64,000 nucleotides of DNA from Muriicola sp. Z0-33 (lineage in GTDB: Bacteria > Bacteroidota > Bacteroidia > Flavobacteriales > Flavobacteriaceae), in contig NZ_JAFMPW010000001.1 of the NCBI RefSeq assembly GCF_026126425.1, forward strand, positions 372,001-436,000, written 5' to 3'. Made by a program: the position numbers and the translations under genes. Below the pieces are notes generated by a model that ran no database searches, was not told the origin of the DNA, and saw only the letters and a list, made by a program, of their open reading frames with translations. Below are positions 47,967 through 57,065 of this stretch, in pieces (the first letter of the stretch is position 1; each line of letters opens with the position of its first letter).

Positions 47967-48842
47967 TTGAATTTACACGAAATTCCAAGAATACCCACAA
48001 TCACAAAAGAGGAGTTCATCGAGAACTATTTTAAACCTCAGAAGCCTGTCGTTATTGAACGATTGGTGGAAAATTGGCCCGCTTATTCCAAGTGGAACCT
48101 GGATTATATAAAGTCTGTCGCGGGAGATAAAGAGGTGCCTCTTTATGATGACAGGCCGGTAGATTACAGGGACGGTTTTAACGAGCCCCATGCAAGAATG
48201 AGGATGTCAGAATATATCGAACTTCTGAAAACGGAACCTACCAAATACCGAATATTTTTATGGAACATAATTAAAGAGGTTCCAGAGCTTCAGAAAGATT
48301 ATACTTATCCGGATTTTGGTTTAAAACTAATGAAAGGCTTACCCATGCTTTTTTTTGGAGGAAGAAACTCCCATACTTTTATGCATTATGATATAGATCT
48401 TGCCAATATATTCCATTTTCATTTTGATGGTGAGAAAGAGTGCATTTTATTTCCACAATCAGAGACGAAATACCTTTACAAGGTGCCCCACTCTTTAATT
48501 ACGCATGAGAGTATTGATTTTTCCAGGCCCAATTTTAAACAATGGCCCGGGCTTAAACATGTTAACGGGTATAAGACCTCCCTCAGACATGGAGAAGTAT
48601 TGTATATGCCTGAAGGATACTGGCATTATATGAAATATGTTACGCCGGGTTTTTCTATAAGCCTAAGGGCGATAGCAAGGAACCCAAAAAATTTAGGGAA
48701 GGCCTTCTATAATGTATTGTTTATGAGACATTATGATAATCTGATGCGAAAACTCAGAGGACAAAATTGGATAGAATGGAAAAACAGGCAGGCAATACGG
48801 CGAACAGAGAATTTTATAAAGCAAGGAAATCATAATAAGTAA
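47967..48842 (+). CDS. JmjC/cupin_8-like Fe(II)/2-oxoglutarate oxygenase
   Basis: A 291-residue protein of the cupin-like JmjC family. The iron ligands H140 and D142 (FMHYDIDL) and the distal H220 (EGYWHYM) form the facial triad, and N- and C-terminal helices match the family. Known relatives hydroxylate proteins (FIH, JMJD5, the ribosomal-protein hydroxylase YcfD), but the target here is unknown. The start is TTG at 47967, since no in-frame ATG precedes the conserved IPRIP. It converges on recX with a 42-base gap. Confidence 0.85.
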   Translation: MNLHEIPRIPTITKEEFIENYFKPQKPVVIERLVENWPAYSKWNLDYIKSVAGDKEVPLYDDRPVDYRDGFNEPHARMRMSEYIELLKTEPTKYRIFLWNIIKEVPELQKDYTYPDFGLKLMKGLPMLFFGGRNSHTFMHYDIDLANIFHFHFDGEKECILFPQSETKYLYKVPHSLITHESIDFSRPNFKQWPGLKHVNGYKTSLRHGEVLYMPEGYWHYMKYVTPGFSISLRAIARNPKNLGKAFYNVLFMRHYDNLMRKLRGQNWIEWKNRQAIRRTENFIKQGNHNK

Positions 48843-48884
48843 AGCTAGTAAAGAGGGCGCTTCTTGGAAAAAGATGAAAAGGGG

Positions 48885-49361
48885 TTAGCCAATCAGCTCT
48901 TTAACCTTATCATAAACCAGATGGGCTTCCCAGCCCCGATAAAGCAAATAATTGGCTAATTTTTTACGCTTCTTGTGTATATTTTTCTCTTGAATTTGGG
49001 AGTGTCTTTTATCAGATAGCTCGTTGAATATCTCCAGATAGCGTTCGTCATCAATTTCACTTATCGCATGCTTAATGTTGTATTTAGAAATATTTCTTCG
49101 TTTTAGTTCGGCGATAATTCTTTTTTTCCCCCATTTCTTAATGTTGTGCTTACCACGCGCAAAGGCTCTGGCAAAGCGCTCTTCGTTAAGGTAATTTTCC
49201 TTGATGAGATGTGCAATTATATGGTCTCGTGCCTCCGGAATCATTCGCATTTCTATAAGTTTATCACCAACTTCTTTATGACAGCGTTCCTGATAGGCAC
49301 AATACCCTTCCAGTTTGGAAATAGCTTCAGAAAGGGTATAAGATTTTCGGTTATTGTTCAT
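48885..49361 (-). CDS. recX: Regulatory protein RecX
   Basis: RecX binds and restrains RecA filaments. The 158-residue helical protein has the three-helix repeats typical of the family: KLEGYCAYQERCHKEVGDKL, the LIKENYLNEERFARAFARGK block, and KWGKKRIIAELKRRNIS. The usual length is 150-170. recA is not in the window, which is common in this phylum. It is convergent with the JmjC gene and lies 37 bases upstream of the glycosidase lipoprotein gene on the same strand. Confidence 0.92.
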   Translation of the reverse strand: MNNNRKSYTLSEAISKLEGYCAYQERCHKEVGDKLIEMRMIPEARDHIIAHLIKENYLNEERFARAFARGKHNIKKWGKKRIIAELKRRNISKYNIKHAISEIDDERYLEIFNELSDKRHSQIQEKNIHKKRKKLANYLLYRGWEAHLVYDKVKELIG

Positions 49362-49398
49362 TGGTTTAAAAGATAAGGGAAAGTTTATCAGTTATGGT

Positions 49399-51798
49399 TT
49401 AAAGGTCTAGTTGAATTTCCAGCACCTTAGAAGAACTGCTAAACTTTTGGTGGGTTGATGTTTCCGATTGTTCGGCCTTACCCTCAAGGATTTTATAGCT
49501 ACCCTCTTCTGATTTTAGAGGTGTCAATTCTATGGTCCAATCAGGATTAAGTTGCACAACACGTATATTTATGGCCTGGGGAGTGCTTTTATAATACACC
49601 GAAATCTCATTGTCAGCAACCAATACATTTTCTAAGGAAGCATCATCCCATTCCTTAGGTAATTGGGGCTTTATCACTACTTTTTTTAAATGGCCGTGGG
49701 GCATTATTCCGAAAAATTGCTGAACTATAGGAATGGCATAACTATAGATATTCCAGGCCTGTGCTATCATTCCATAGTCTGGTGATACCTCGTACATGCT
49801 TCCCGGGAGAGCATAGCTAAATGTTCTGGTCATTCGTTTTAAATAATCCAAAGCTTTGTCGGGTCTGTTGTAGTTATTTTCAGCTACGGCCTGCACCCCT
49901 GTCGGCAAAGTCATCACGGCCCCTGTATAGGAAAAGACTTTGCTGCCACTAAAAGAACCATCATCACTACCAGCCGATGCATCCCTGTCTATCCCGGTAA
50001 CGAAAACACCAAAGGGGTTCACAAATCTTTCCGCTGTGTTCAACGCTTTCAGGGCTTTATCTTTATCTGCGATTTTCATTTCCATAGGGGTATTTACTAC
50101 CCAATTATGATGCACTACAAACGGTCGCAATTTATCGGACGGATTAGAGAGAATCTTTTTCTTGGTCTGCTCAAGCTCTTCAATTGCCCAGGGTTTATTT
50201 AATGTATCAGCACGCACTATAGCATCATCTATCAGGTGGAGGGCCTGTGTGTCTTTTCCTAAGAAGTCAGCATAAGAATCAAATTCGTCAGACCAGAATT
50301 CCTTATTGATATTTGCTTTCAAATCATCTGCAGTTTGCTGATACTCTTTCGCCAAGGTCTTTTCTTCCAGTACACTTGCCATTTTGGCTGCATCAGAAAA
50401 TGCCCTTTGTGTATACGAAGCCACATCTATCATTTCACTATTGAGACCATGAATTTCCATCATACCAAAACCATCCGGGAAAAGATTTCTGTTTTGGTCA
50501 TTTTCTTCCATGAGCCATTGCAGTCCTTTCTTTACTGTGGGAAAATACTTTTTTAGAAATTCAATATCGCCATTCCATTGAAAAATTTCCCAAATCAACG
50601 ACGCGTACTGCGGAGTTTCATTAATATTTCCTTTATTGAAAACCACCCCATTGGTCGACATCTCGTGGATTATTTTACCATTGCCATTTACGGCGTTTGA
50701 GACACTATCTAATAGTTCAATGGTCTTATGCACCACATCACTTTGACCAATAGCCATATACCCTTTTAAGGCGTATTCGCTATCTACTCCGAACCACCAG
50801 GGATAGTCAGGAATACCTGCGGTGATTCCGGTACCAACTTCAGGGACATTCCGTACCAGCCAATCGCAATTGTATTTCAGCCATTCAAAGGTTTGCTCAA
50901 TTTTTTTGTCCGGTAGGGTGAGTTTAGACTGTTTTGCCAATTGTTGATACCTTTGTTTTTTAGCTGCTAACAATTGGAGAGCATTGTTCTGAATTTCCTG
51001 GTAAGTTTGTAATGCGGCCTCCTTTGAGTTATAAGAGCCGGCAATTGTGAAGGTTAGGGTTTCACTACTCCCCGGAGCGATAGAAAGTGAATGACCAAGA
51101 CGGTTTGCAGAACCCTTTCCCATATATTCGTTTTCCTGCACGGCATTTAGACTAATGCTATTTTCAGCACCAAAGGCAACATACCACGAATTAAGTTCGT
51201 CTTTCGCCAGCCATAGATTCAGATCATCCAGGAATTCTGCGGAATCCTGGCCATCAATCATGTTGTTTTCTTCACCCAGCCATGTAGGTCTTAGGTCTGT
51301 GTACCCGGTAAATTCAAACTCAAAATTCAAAGTAGTTTCACCAGTATTTTCCAATTTGTATTGTACAGAAATGCCTTCCAGGTCGTCCGGCACGAAATGC
51401 AAACGTGAAATATTTAGATTTTTTCTTTCTAAAGTGTACTGCAATTCGTTTCCAAAGGGATAATTAATAAATGTATGGGCATCTGCTAATTTTACTATTT
51501 CATCTTCCCATCGGAGAGCAGCTCTAAAACCGTCCATGAGTTTAATCGGGTGATTCCAGATACCTCCCATTTCTCCTTTTATATGCCAGCCTATTTCGGG
51601 AAAGGTGCCATTCTGATGGCCAACCATATACACCCTATTCCCTGCAGTAACATAGGGAGAATTCAGATACTCTTGCTTGCCTTTTATAGAAGGTGAATCA
51701 GCCAGAAGGGCCTGGAAATTATGTGTCTCATTTTCATTTTCCGGGGAACATGCGATAAAAGCTATTAGGAGGCCAATTAAGGCAAGGAGCTTTTTCAT
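49399..51798 (-). CDS. Six-hairpin glycosidase lipoprotein (debranching-enzyme-like)
   Basis: A 799-residue lipoprotein (lipobox C17, AFIACSPEN). After an N-terminal beta-sandwich (about 25-290) comes an (alpha/alpha)6 catalytic domain (about 300-720), as in GH63, GH37 or amylo-alpha-1,6-glucosidase-like enzymes: DYPWWFGVDSEYALKGYMA, NETPQYASLIWEIF and FPDGFGMMEIHG. A beta-rich C-terminus follows. Candidate acids are the Asp/Glu in WFGVDSEYA and the glutamate in MMEIHG. The substrate is not predictable. No sugar transporter or SusC/D pair is beside it. Confidence 0.78.
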   Translation of the reverse strand: MKKLLALIGLLIAFIACSPENENETHNFQALLADSPSIKGKQEYLNSPYVTAGNRVYMVGHQNGTFPEIGWHIKGEMGGIWNHPIKLMDGFRAALRWEDEIVKLADAHTFINYPFGNELQYTLERKNLNISRLHFVPDDLEGISVQYKLENTGETTLNFEFEFTGYTDLRPTWLGEENNMIDGQDSAEFLDDLNLWLAKDELNSWYVAFGAENSISLNAVQENEYMGKGSANRLGHSLSIAPGSSETLTFTIAGSYNSKEAALQTYQEIQNNALQLLAAKKQRYQQLAKQSKLTLPDKKIEQTFEWLKYNCDWLVRNVPEVGTGITAGIPDYPWWFGVDSEYALKGYMAIGQSDVVHKTIELLDSVSNAVNGNGKIIHEMSTNGVVFNKGNINETPQYASLIWEIFQWNGDIEFLKKYFPTVKKGLQWLMEENDQNRNLFPDGFGMMEIHGLNSEMIDVASYTQRAFSDAAKMASVLEEKTLAKEYQQTADDLKANINKEFWSDEFDSYADFLGKDTQALHLIDDAIVRADTLNKPWAIEELEQTKKKILSNPSDKLRPFVVHHNWVVNTPMEMKIADKDKALKALNTAERFVNPFGVFVTGIDRDASAGSDDGSFSGSKVFSYTGAVMTLPTGVQAVAENNYNRPDKALDYLKRMTRTFSYALPGSMYEVSPDYGMIAQAWNIYSYAIPIVQQFFGIMPHGHLKKVVIKPQLPKEWDDASLENVLVADNEISVYYKSTPQAINIRVVQLNPDWTIELTPLKSEEGSYKILEGKAEQSETSTHQKFSSSSKVLEIQLDL

Positions 51799-51895
51799 TT
51801 AAAAGTGTTTTTCTGATGTCAGTTTAGACTAAATTATAAAAAATAGAAGGAATTCATTAGCCATGAAATTGAATTTCACTTGGATAATAGCCAAA

Positions 51896-51927
51896 AAAAA
51901 AGCGACTCCGTTTTGGAATCGCTTTTT
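51896..51927 (-). terminator. Terminator downstream of rng
   Basis: A 13-bp stem with one mismatch around a GTTTT loop, followed on the minus strand by a run of T, placed three bases beyond the RNase G stop. It separates rng from the glycosidase lipoprotein gene. Confidence 0.8.
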
Positions 51928-51929
51928 TA

Positions 51930-53477
51930 TTATGAAATTATTTTACCGTCTTTATCTTTAAAACGGTACTCGAGATATTTATAAGCATCTCTTGGTTGTA
52001 CTTTAACCCATTTTTTGTGTTCCATAAACCACTTGGAACGGATTGATGGGAATCCTTTGGTTATGTAAGCCGCTATAAAAGGATGGATGTTTAAAACAAT
52101 ACCATTATCCTTTTTGTTACTCTTCATAATCCTTTCCAGATCTACATTTATTTTATCTACCAATCCAATAGGTGCCTCTACTTCCTGGCCATTACCACTT
52201 GGATTTTCTTCTGTAGTTTTAATATTTACTTCGGGACGTACCCGTTGTCTTGTAATCTGAATAAGACCAAACTTGCTCGGGGGCAATATTTTATGTTTGG
52301 CCCTGTCTTCTTTCATCTCATCTCTCAGATGATCAAAAAGCTTTCTTCTGTGATCGGCCTTTATCATGTCTATAAAATCTACCACGATAATTCCGCCCAT
52401 ATCGCGCAACCTAAGTTGCCTTGCAATTTCCGAGGCGGCAAGAAGATTTACTTCAAGAGCTGTATCTTCCTGATTTTTGGCTTTGTTAGAACGGTTACCG
52501 CTGTTTACATCTATTACATGTAGTGCTTCTGTATGATCTATAATCAGATAAGCACCTTTACTCATAGAGGCAGTACGCCCAAAAGAGGTTTTAATCTGCC
52601 GTTCTATCCCAAATTTTTCAAAAATGGGAACAGAAGAATTATATAATTTTACTATCGATTCTTTTGCAGGAGCGATCTCCGCAACATAATCTTTAATTTG
52701 GTTATAAAGCGTTTCATCATCCACATGGATGCCAGTGAAACTATCATTAAACACGTCTCTTAAAATGGAAGAAGCTCTATTTAGCTCCACCAAAACTTTA
52801 GAGGGTGTAGGTGCTTTATACAATTTCTTACACATTGCTGTCCATTTGTTCAGCAAGTTTTGAAGATCCTTGTCTAATTCTGCTACTTTTTTGCCTTCTG
52901 CAACAGTCCTGATGATTACGCCAAAACCTTTAGGTTTTATGCTTTTCACCAATCTTTTTAGCCTGTCCTTTTCTTCTTTGCTTCCGATTTTTTGTGAAAC
53001 GGAAACACGATCAGAAAATGGAACCATAACCAGATAACGTCCTGCTAGTGAAAGCTCTGAACTTATTCGTGGTCCTTTGGTAGATATGGGCTCTTTGACT
53101 ATTTGCACAAGTAAAGACTGATTTGCCTTGATCACATTATTAATTGTGCCGTGCTTATCAATATCTTTTTCGAATGGAAAATTTTTCAGGGAATAATTTC
53201 TTAATTTCCCTGTACTCACCTGCTTAATAAATTTCAACATAGTGGCCAGTTGTGGCCCCAGATCGTGATAATGTAAAAAGGCATCTTTTTCATAGCCTAC
53301 ATTAACAAAAGCGGCATTTAAACCCGTTACAGGTTTGCGCACTTTGGCAATCATTATATCACCAACGTTGAAATTATTGGTATCTTCATCTTTGTGAAGT
53401 TCAATGAGCTTTCCATCCTTCAGTAAGGCAAAATCGACGGCATTAGAATTGGATCTTACGATTAATTCTCTATTCAC
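51930..53477 (-). CDS. rng: Ribonuclease E/G
   Basis: RNase G cuts single-stranded RNA at 5'-monophosphate ends and matures 16S rRNA. The 515 residues hold an S1 domain (about 35-130), a 5'-sensor region, and the DNase-I-like catalytic domain with the two acidic magnesium residues in HVIDVNSGN and IIVVDFIDMI. The zinc-link cysteines that pair protomers in E. coli RNase E/G are absent: there is only one Cys in the whole protein (AMCKKLY). The start is GTG at 53477. It is followed by a strong terminator. Confidence 0.94.
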   Translation of the reverse strand: MNRELIVRSNSNAVDFALLKDGKLIELHKDEDTNNFNVGDIMIAKVRKPVTGLNAAFVNVGYEKDAFLHYHDLGPQLATMLKFIKQVSTGKLRNYSLKNFPFEKDIDKHGTINNVIKANQSLLVQIVKEPISTKGPRISSELSLAGRYLVMVPFSDRVSVSQKIGSKEEKDRLKRLVKSIKPKGFGVIIRTVAEGKKVAELDKDLQNLLNKWTAMCKKLYKAPTPSKVLVELNRASSILRDVFNDSFTGIHVDDETLYNQIKDYVAEIAPAKESIVKLYNSSVPIFEKFGIERQIKTSFGRTASMSKGAYLIIDHTEALHVIDVNSGNRSNKAKNQEDTALEVNLLAASEIARQLRLRDMGGIIVVDFIDMIKADHRRKLFDHLRDEMKEDRAKHKILPPSKFGLIQITRQRVRPEVNIKTTEENPSGNGQEVEAPIGLVDKINVDLERIMKSNKKDNGIVLNIHPFIAAYITKGFPSIRSKWFMEHKKWVKVQPRDAYKYLEYRFKDKDGKIIS

Positions 53478-53642
53478 CTGATTCAGTTTTAATCCCGTAT
53501 TACATAATACAGGATGGATTAAACATTTGTTGTTACAGGTTGTTGTATTAACCCGTCGAAATCCTTTTTGGAATTTCTATGTCAATGAACGTAGTATTCG
53601 AAAAAGCAATCGAAAGGGGATGAAAATATCAGCCCCTTTAAT

Positions 53643-53732
53643 TTACTTTTTCTTATGGCGGTTAGCTCTCCTTCGCTTTTTACGCTTATGGGTAGCTACC
53701 TTATGTCTTTTTCTTTTTTTACCACTCGGCAT
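53643..53732 (-). CDS. Tiny basic AURKAIP1/COX24-like protein (29 residues)
   Basis: A 29-codon gene that ORF cut-offs often miss. It reads MPSGKKRKRHKVATHKRKKR with a tail RRANRHKKK. More than half of the residues are Lys or Arg. It resembles the C-terminal domain of AURKAIP1/Cox24 (mitoribosomal mS38) and the actinobacterial ribosomal peptide bS22, all very short basic rRNA-binding peptides. It lies between rng and hup, 24 bases downstream of the hup stop, and may share the hup transcript. A ribosomal role is inferred from similarity and charge. Confidence 0.75.
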   Translation of the reverse strand: MPSGKKRKRHKVATHKRKKRRRANRHKKK

Positions 53733-53756
53733 AAAATTCTACTTTAATTTCTGTTA

Positions 53757-54047
53757 TTATTGAACTTGTACGTTACTCTTAACTCCTTCAACAAAAACCT
53801 TGGCTGGTTTAAATGCCGGAATGTTATGAGCTGGAATCTTGATGGTGGTATTTTTAGAAATATTCCTACCGGTTTTTTCCGCTCTTGTTTTGATAATAAA
53901 ACTGCCGAACCCTCTCAGGTATACATTGTCGCCATTCTCTAATGAAGATTTGACCTCTTCCATGAACGTTTCAACAGTTGCTTGAACATCTCCTTTTTCA
54001 ATTCCCAGTTTTTCTGAGATTCTCGATACAATATCCGCTTTCGTCAT
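53757..54047 (-). CDS. hup: DNA-binding protein HU
   Basis: A 96-residue HU/IHF-family nucleoid protein that bends DNA. It starts with MTKADIVSRISEKLGIEKG and has the NVYLRGFGSFIIKTRAEKTGRN DNA-clasp region (shown split: VYLRGFGSF, then KTRAEKTGRN), and NIPAFKPAKVF in the arm. It has a short extended tail. Its promoter is at 54086-54093. It is co-directional with the 29-residue basic protein and rng, and divergent from mutY. Confidence 0.95.
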   Translation of the reverse strand: MTKADIVSRISEKLGIEKGDVQATVETFMEEVKSSLENGDNVYLRGFGSFIIKTRAEKTGRNISKNTTIKIPAHNIPAFKPAKVFVEGVKSNVQVQ

Positions 54048-54085
54048 TTTAAAAATTTAATTTATCTGTATGTTTTTCAGGCTTG

Positions 54086-54093
54086 CAAATATA
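54086..54093 (-). promoter_or_regulatory. Flavobacterial -7 element for hup
   Basis: The minus strand reads TATATTTG, an exact TAnnTTTG match, 38 bases upstream of the hup ATG. Confidence 0.55.
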
Positions 54094-54147
54094 TAAATAT
54101 TATTCAATCTTTTGCCTTAAAGAACTAATTTTAAGTATATAAACAAT

Positions 54148-54155
54148 TACTTTTG
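54148..54155 (+). promoter_or_regulatory. Flavobacterial -7 element (TACTTTTG) for mutY
   Basis: An exact TAnnTTTG match 12 bases before the mutY ATG at 54168, predicting a very short leader. It overlaps a TTG that would otherwise add five residues. Confidence 0.55.
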
Positions 54156-54167
54156 CTCCTTAGTATA

Positions 54168-55220
54168 ATGGAGATGTCCTTTTCAAAAATAATTCTTCGA
54201 TGGTATTCTGAGAATAAAAGATCTTTACCCTGGAGAAAGACCAAAGATCCCTATAGAATTTGGCTATCCGAAATTCTCCTGCAACAGACCAGAGTTGCTC
54301 AGGGTCTGCCATATTACCAGAAATTCCTTAAACAATATCCAACAGTAAACGATCTGGCAGCTGCCAGTGAAGCAGAAGTATTAAAATTATGGCAGGGTTT
54401 GGGATATTACTCAAGGGCCAGAAATCTGCATGCCACTGCCAAAGCAATAACTACAGATTATAAAGGCAAATTTCCTGAGACTTACAAAGATCTTCTGAAA
54501 TTAAAAGGAGTTGGGGATTATACAGCCAGCGCCATTGCATCTGCCTGTTATAATTTGCCGGAACCCGTCGTAGATGGTAATGTTTATAGGGTACTAGCAA
54601 GATATTTTGGGGTGGATATTCCTATAGATTCTTCCCAGGGGACAAAATATTTTAAGGAACTGGCTCGTGAAGTTATGGATGTGGATGATATAGGGCCTTA
54701 TAATCAGGGGATAATGGAGTTTGGCGCTATCCAGTGTACTCCTAAAAGCCCTGATTGTCTTAATTGTCCTTTAAATAAGAGTTGTTGTGCTTTAAAAGAA
54801 AACAGGATTCATGAATTGCCGAGGAAACAGAAAAAAACCAGGGTGAGAGTCAGAAACTTTAATTATTTGATACTTCTCGATCCGGAAAACAACACCTTGT
54901 TGCAGCAAAGAACCACTAAGGGAATATGGCAAAATCTATTTCAATTTCCATTGATAGAAACAGAGAATTCTATTAATGATACACAATTAATACCGCTTTT
55001 ATCAAAAGTATTATCCTATCCGGAACTTACGGAAGTTAGGGAGTTTAATAAACAAATGATTGTACACAAACTATCGCACCAGCACCTCCATACCAAGTTC
55101 TGGTTAATTAAAACGGATAAGGTATTGAATGAAGGTATTCCCCCTTCAAAATTAGACAATTATCCAGTGCCGGTTTTGATTGCTGATGCTATTAAAACCC
55201 TTAAAATTTCGTATTTTTGA
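54168..55220 (+). CDS. mutY: A/G-specific adenine DNA glycosylase
   Basis: MutY removes adenine mispaired with 8-oxoguanine. From ATG 54168 it has 350 residues. The catalytic E35 is in SEILLQQTRV, the helix-hairpin-helix is LLKLKGVGDYTASAIAS, and the catalytic Asp is in PVVDGNVYRVLAR. The [4Fe-4S] ligands follow C-x6-C-x2-C-x5-C (CTPKSPDCLNCPLNKSC). The C-terminal Nudix-like domain (about 225-350) recognises 8-oxoG. mutY-ssb-gldE-gldD is a typical flavobacterial order. Confidence 0.96.
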   Translation: MEMSFSKIILRWYSENKRSLPWRKTKDPYRIWLSEILLQQTRVAQGLPYYQKFLKQYPTVNDLAAASEAEVLKLWQGLGYYSRARNLHATAKAITTDYKGKFPETYKDLLKLKGVGDYTASAIASACYNLPEPVVDGNVYRVLARYFGVDIPIDSSQGTKYFKELAREVMDVDDIGPYNQGIMEFGAIQCTPKSPDCLNCPLNKSCCALKENRIHELPRKQKKTRVRVRNFNYLILLDPENNTLLQQRTTKGIWQNLFQFPLIETENSINDTQLIPLLSKVLSYPELTEVREFNKQMIVHKLSHQHLHTKFWLIKTDKVLNEGIPPSKLDNYPVPVLIADAIKTLKISYF

Positions 55221-55237
55221 ATTCTTAAACATAAGCT

Positions 55238-55708
55238 ATGAGCGGTACATTAAACAAAGTGATGTTAATTGGGCATTTGGGCGATGAAGTGAAGATGCAC
55301 TATTTTGAAGGGGGTAACTGTATAGGTCGTTTTCCTATTGCCACAAATGAAACCTATACCAACAAACAAAGTGGGGAAAAGGTCACAAATACAGAATGGC
55401 ATAATATTGTTCTAAGAAACAAGGCTGCGGAAATATGTGAAAAATACCTTAGTAAAGGAGATAAAATCTATGTGGAAGGCAGGTTAAAGACCAGGCAATG
55501 GCAGGGGGAAGATGGGAATACAAGATATACCACTGAAGTCCATGTTCAGGACTTTACATTTCTTTCTACTAAGAAAGAGAGTATGGCAAACAGTATGTCT
55601 GCTGGTCAGGGAAATACTCAAGCCACAGAGGCATCCAGGGAAAAAACACCTTCCACAGTTGCACAAACGGCAAGTGAACCGGAGCAGGAAGATGATCTTC
55701 CATTTTAG
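55238..55708 (+). CDS. ssb: Single-stranded DNA-binding protein
   Basis: A 156-residue SSB with an OB-fold (about 1-110: MSGTLNKVMLIGHLGDE, WHNIVLRNKAAEICEKYLSK, YVEGRLKTRQWQ), a low-complexity linker and the acidic tip EQEDDLPF that recruits repair and replication proteins. It starts 17 bases after mutY and continues into gldE, so it is in the same transcript. Confidence 0.96.
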   Translation: MSGTLNKVMLIGHLGDEVKMHYFEGGNCIGRFPIATNETYTNKQSGEKVTNTEWHNIVLRNKAAEICEKYLSKGDKIYVEGRLKTRQWQGEDGNTRYTTEVHVQDFTFLSTKKESMANSMSAGQGNTQATEASREKTPSTVAQTASEPEQEDDLPF

Positions 55709-55736
55709 AACCACTTAAGAAATTAAATTCTGACTA

Positions 55737-57065
55737 TTGGATCCTGATCCCCTTAGTTTAATCCTGAATTTTGTCTTTTTAGACAGTGTCTTCGCATTAA
55801 AGATTGTTGTTCTTGTTATTTTACTGGGATGCTCTGCCCTAATTTCAGGGGCGGAAGTTGCTTTTTTTGGACTTTCACCAACCGATATTAACGGCATCGA
55901 TGAAGAACGATCCTCCAGGGGAACCATAGTAGTTGCATTACTAAAGCGGCCTAAAAAGTTATTAGCCACAATTCTTATTGCCAACAATACCATAAATATT
56001 GGAATTGTTCTCTTGTTTAGTGCAATAGGAGACACCATTTTTTCAGGCATTAATTATACCCTTTTTGGTCTTCTGTCTGTTCGGTTTTTACTCGAAGTGT
56101 TGGTGGCAACTTTTCTGATCCTGATGTTCGGTGAGATCCTTCCTAAGGTATACGCCAATAGGAATCAGAAACAATTCTCCCATTTTATGGCCTATCCTTT
56201 GAAGGTCTTAGATGTTCTGTTTTCTCCACTAAGTCTTCCAATGCGGTCTGTTACCTTTTTTTTATATAATAAATTAGGCAAGCAGAAAACCAATTTAAGC
56301 GTAGATCATTTATCTCAAGCTCTGGAACTTACTTCTGAAGGAGATACCACAAAAGAGGAACAAAAAATACTTGAAGGAATTGTAAGCTTTGGCAATACAG
56401 ATACGAAACAGGTAATGCGCCCGAGAATAGACATATTTGCGCTAAGCGAGGATATGAAGTTTCCGGATGTTTTAGACGAAATAAAGAATCATGGCTACTC
56501 CAGGATACCGGTTTTTTCTGAAAATATGGACAATGTTCTGGGGGTACTCTATGTGAAAGATTTATTGCCCTATTTAGATAGAAAGGTATTCGATTGGATT
56601 TCACTTATTCGGGAACCATATTTTGTGCCTGAAAATAAAAAACTAGACGATCTGCTGGTGGAGTTTCAGGACAAGAAAAACCATTTGGCTGTCGTTGTTG
56701 ATGAATATGGAGGTACTTCAGGAATAGTTACCCTGGAAGATATTATCGAGGAGATTGTTGGGGATATTAGCGATGAATTTGACGATGTCGACCTTATCTT
56801 TTCAAAGCTCGATGATTATAATTATGTATTTGACGGTAAAACTACCCTCAAAGATTTCTACAGAGTAGCTAAAATTGAAGATGAGGAAGCCTTTGAAGTT
56901 CAAAAAGGGGAATCAGAAACTATTGCTGGTTTTGTACTGGAAATATCAGGAAGTTTTCCTAAAAGAGGGGAGAAGGTGTATTTTGGAGATTACCAGTTCC
57001 TCGTAGAAAGTCTCGACAAAAAAAGAATTAAACAAATAAAAATCACCTTACCACATGCAACTTAA
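55737..57065 (+). CDS. gldE: Gliding motility protein GldE (CBS/CorC-type)
   Basis: GldE belongs to the CBS-pair/CorC_HlyC membrane family and accompanies GldD in gliding bacteria; mutants of GldD block gliding and GldE overproduction can compensate in part. The 442 residues have a DUF21-type domain with about four helices (about 20-200), two CBS domains (about 220-330) with MRPRIDIFAL and RIPVFSENMDNVLGVLYVKD, and a CorC/HlyC-like C-terminus. The start is TTG at 55737 because a stop precedes it in frame. It overlaps gldD by 11 bases, which fits coupled translation. Confidence 0.93.
   Translation: MDPDPLSLILNFVFLDSVFALKIVVLVILLGCSALISGAEVAFFGLSPTDINGIDEERSSRGTIVVALLKRPKKLLATILIANNTINIGIVLLFSAIGDTIFSGINYTLFGLLSVRFLLEVLVATFLILMFGEILPKVYANRNQKQFSHFMAYPLKVLDVLFSPLSLPMRSVTFFLYNKLGKQKTNLSVDHLSQALELTSEGDTTKEEQKILEGIVSFGNTDTKQVMRPRIDIFALSEDMKFPDVLDEIKNHGYSRIPVFSENMDNVLGVLYVKDLLPYLDRKVFDWISLIREPYFVPENKKLDDLLVEFQDKKNHLAVVVDEYGGTSGIVTLEDIIEEIVGDISDEFDDVDLIFSKLDDYNYVFDGKTTLKDFYRVAKIEDEEAFEVQKGESETIAGFVLEISGSFPKRGEKVYFGDYQFLVESLDKKRIKQIKITLPHAT

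Noticed and set aside
53527-53763. Plus-strand frame of 78 codons opposite the region between rng and hup
   Set aside because: Its second half is the mirror of the 29-residue basic gene, and its content is low-complexity and family-free.
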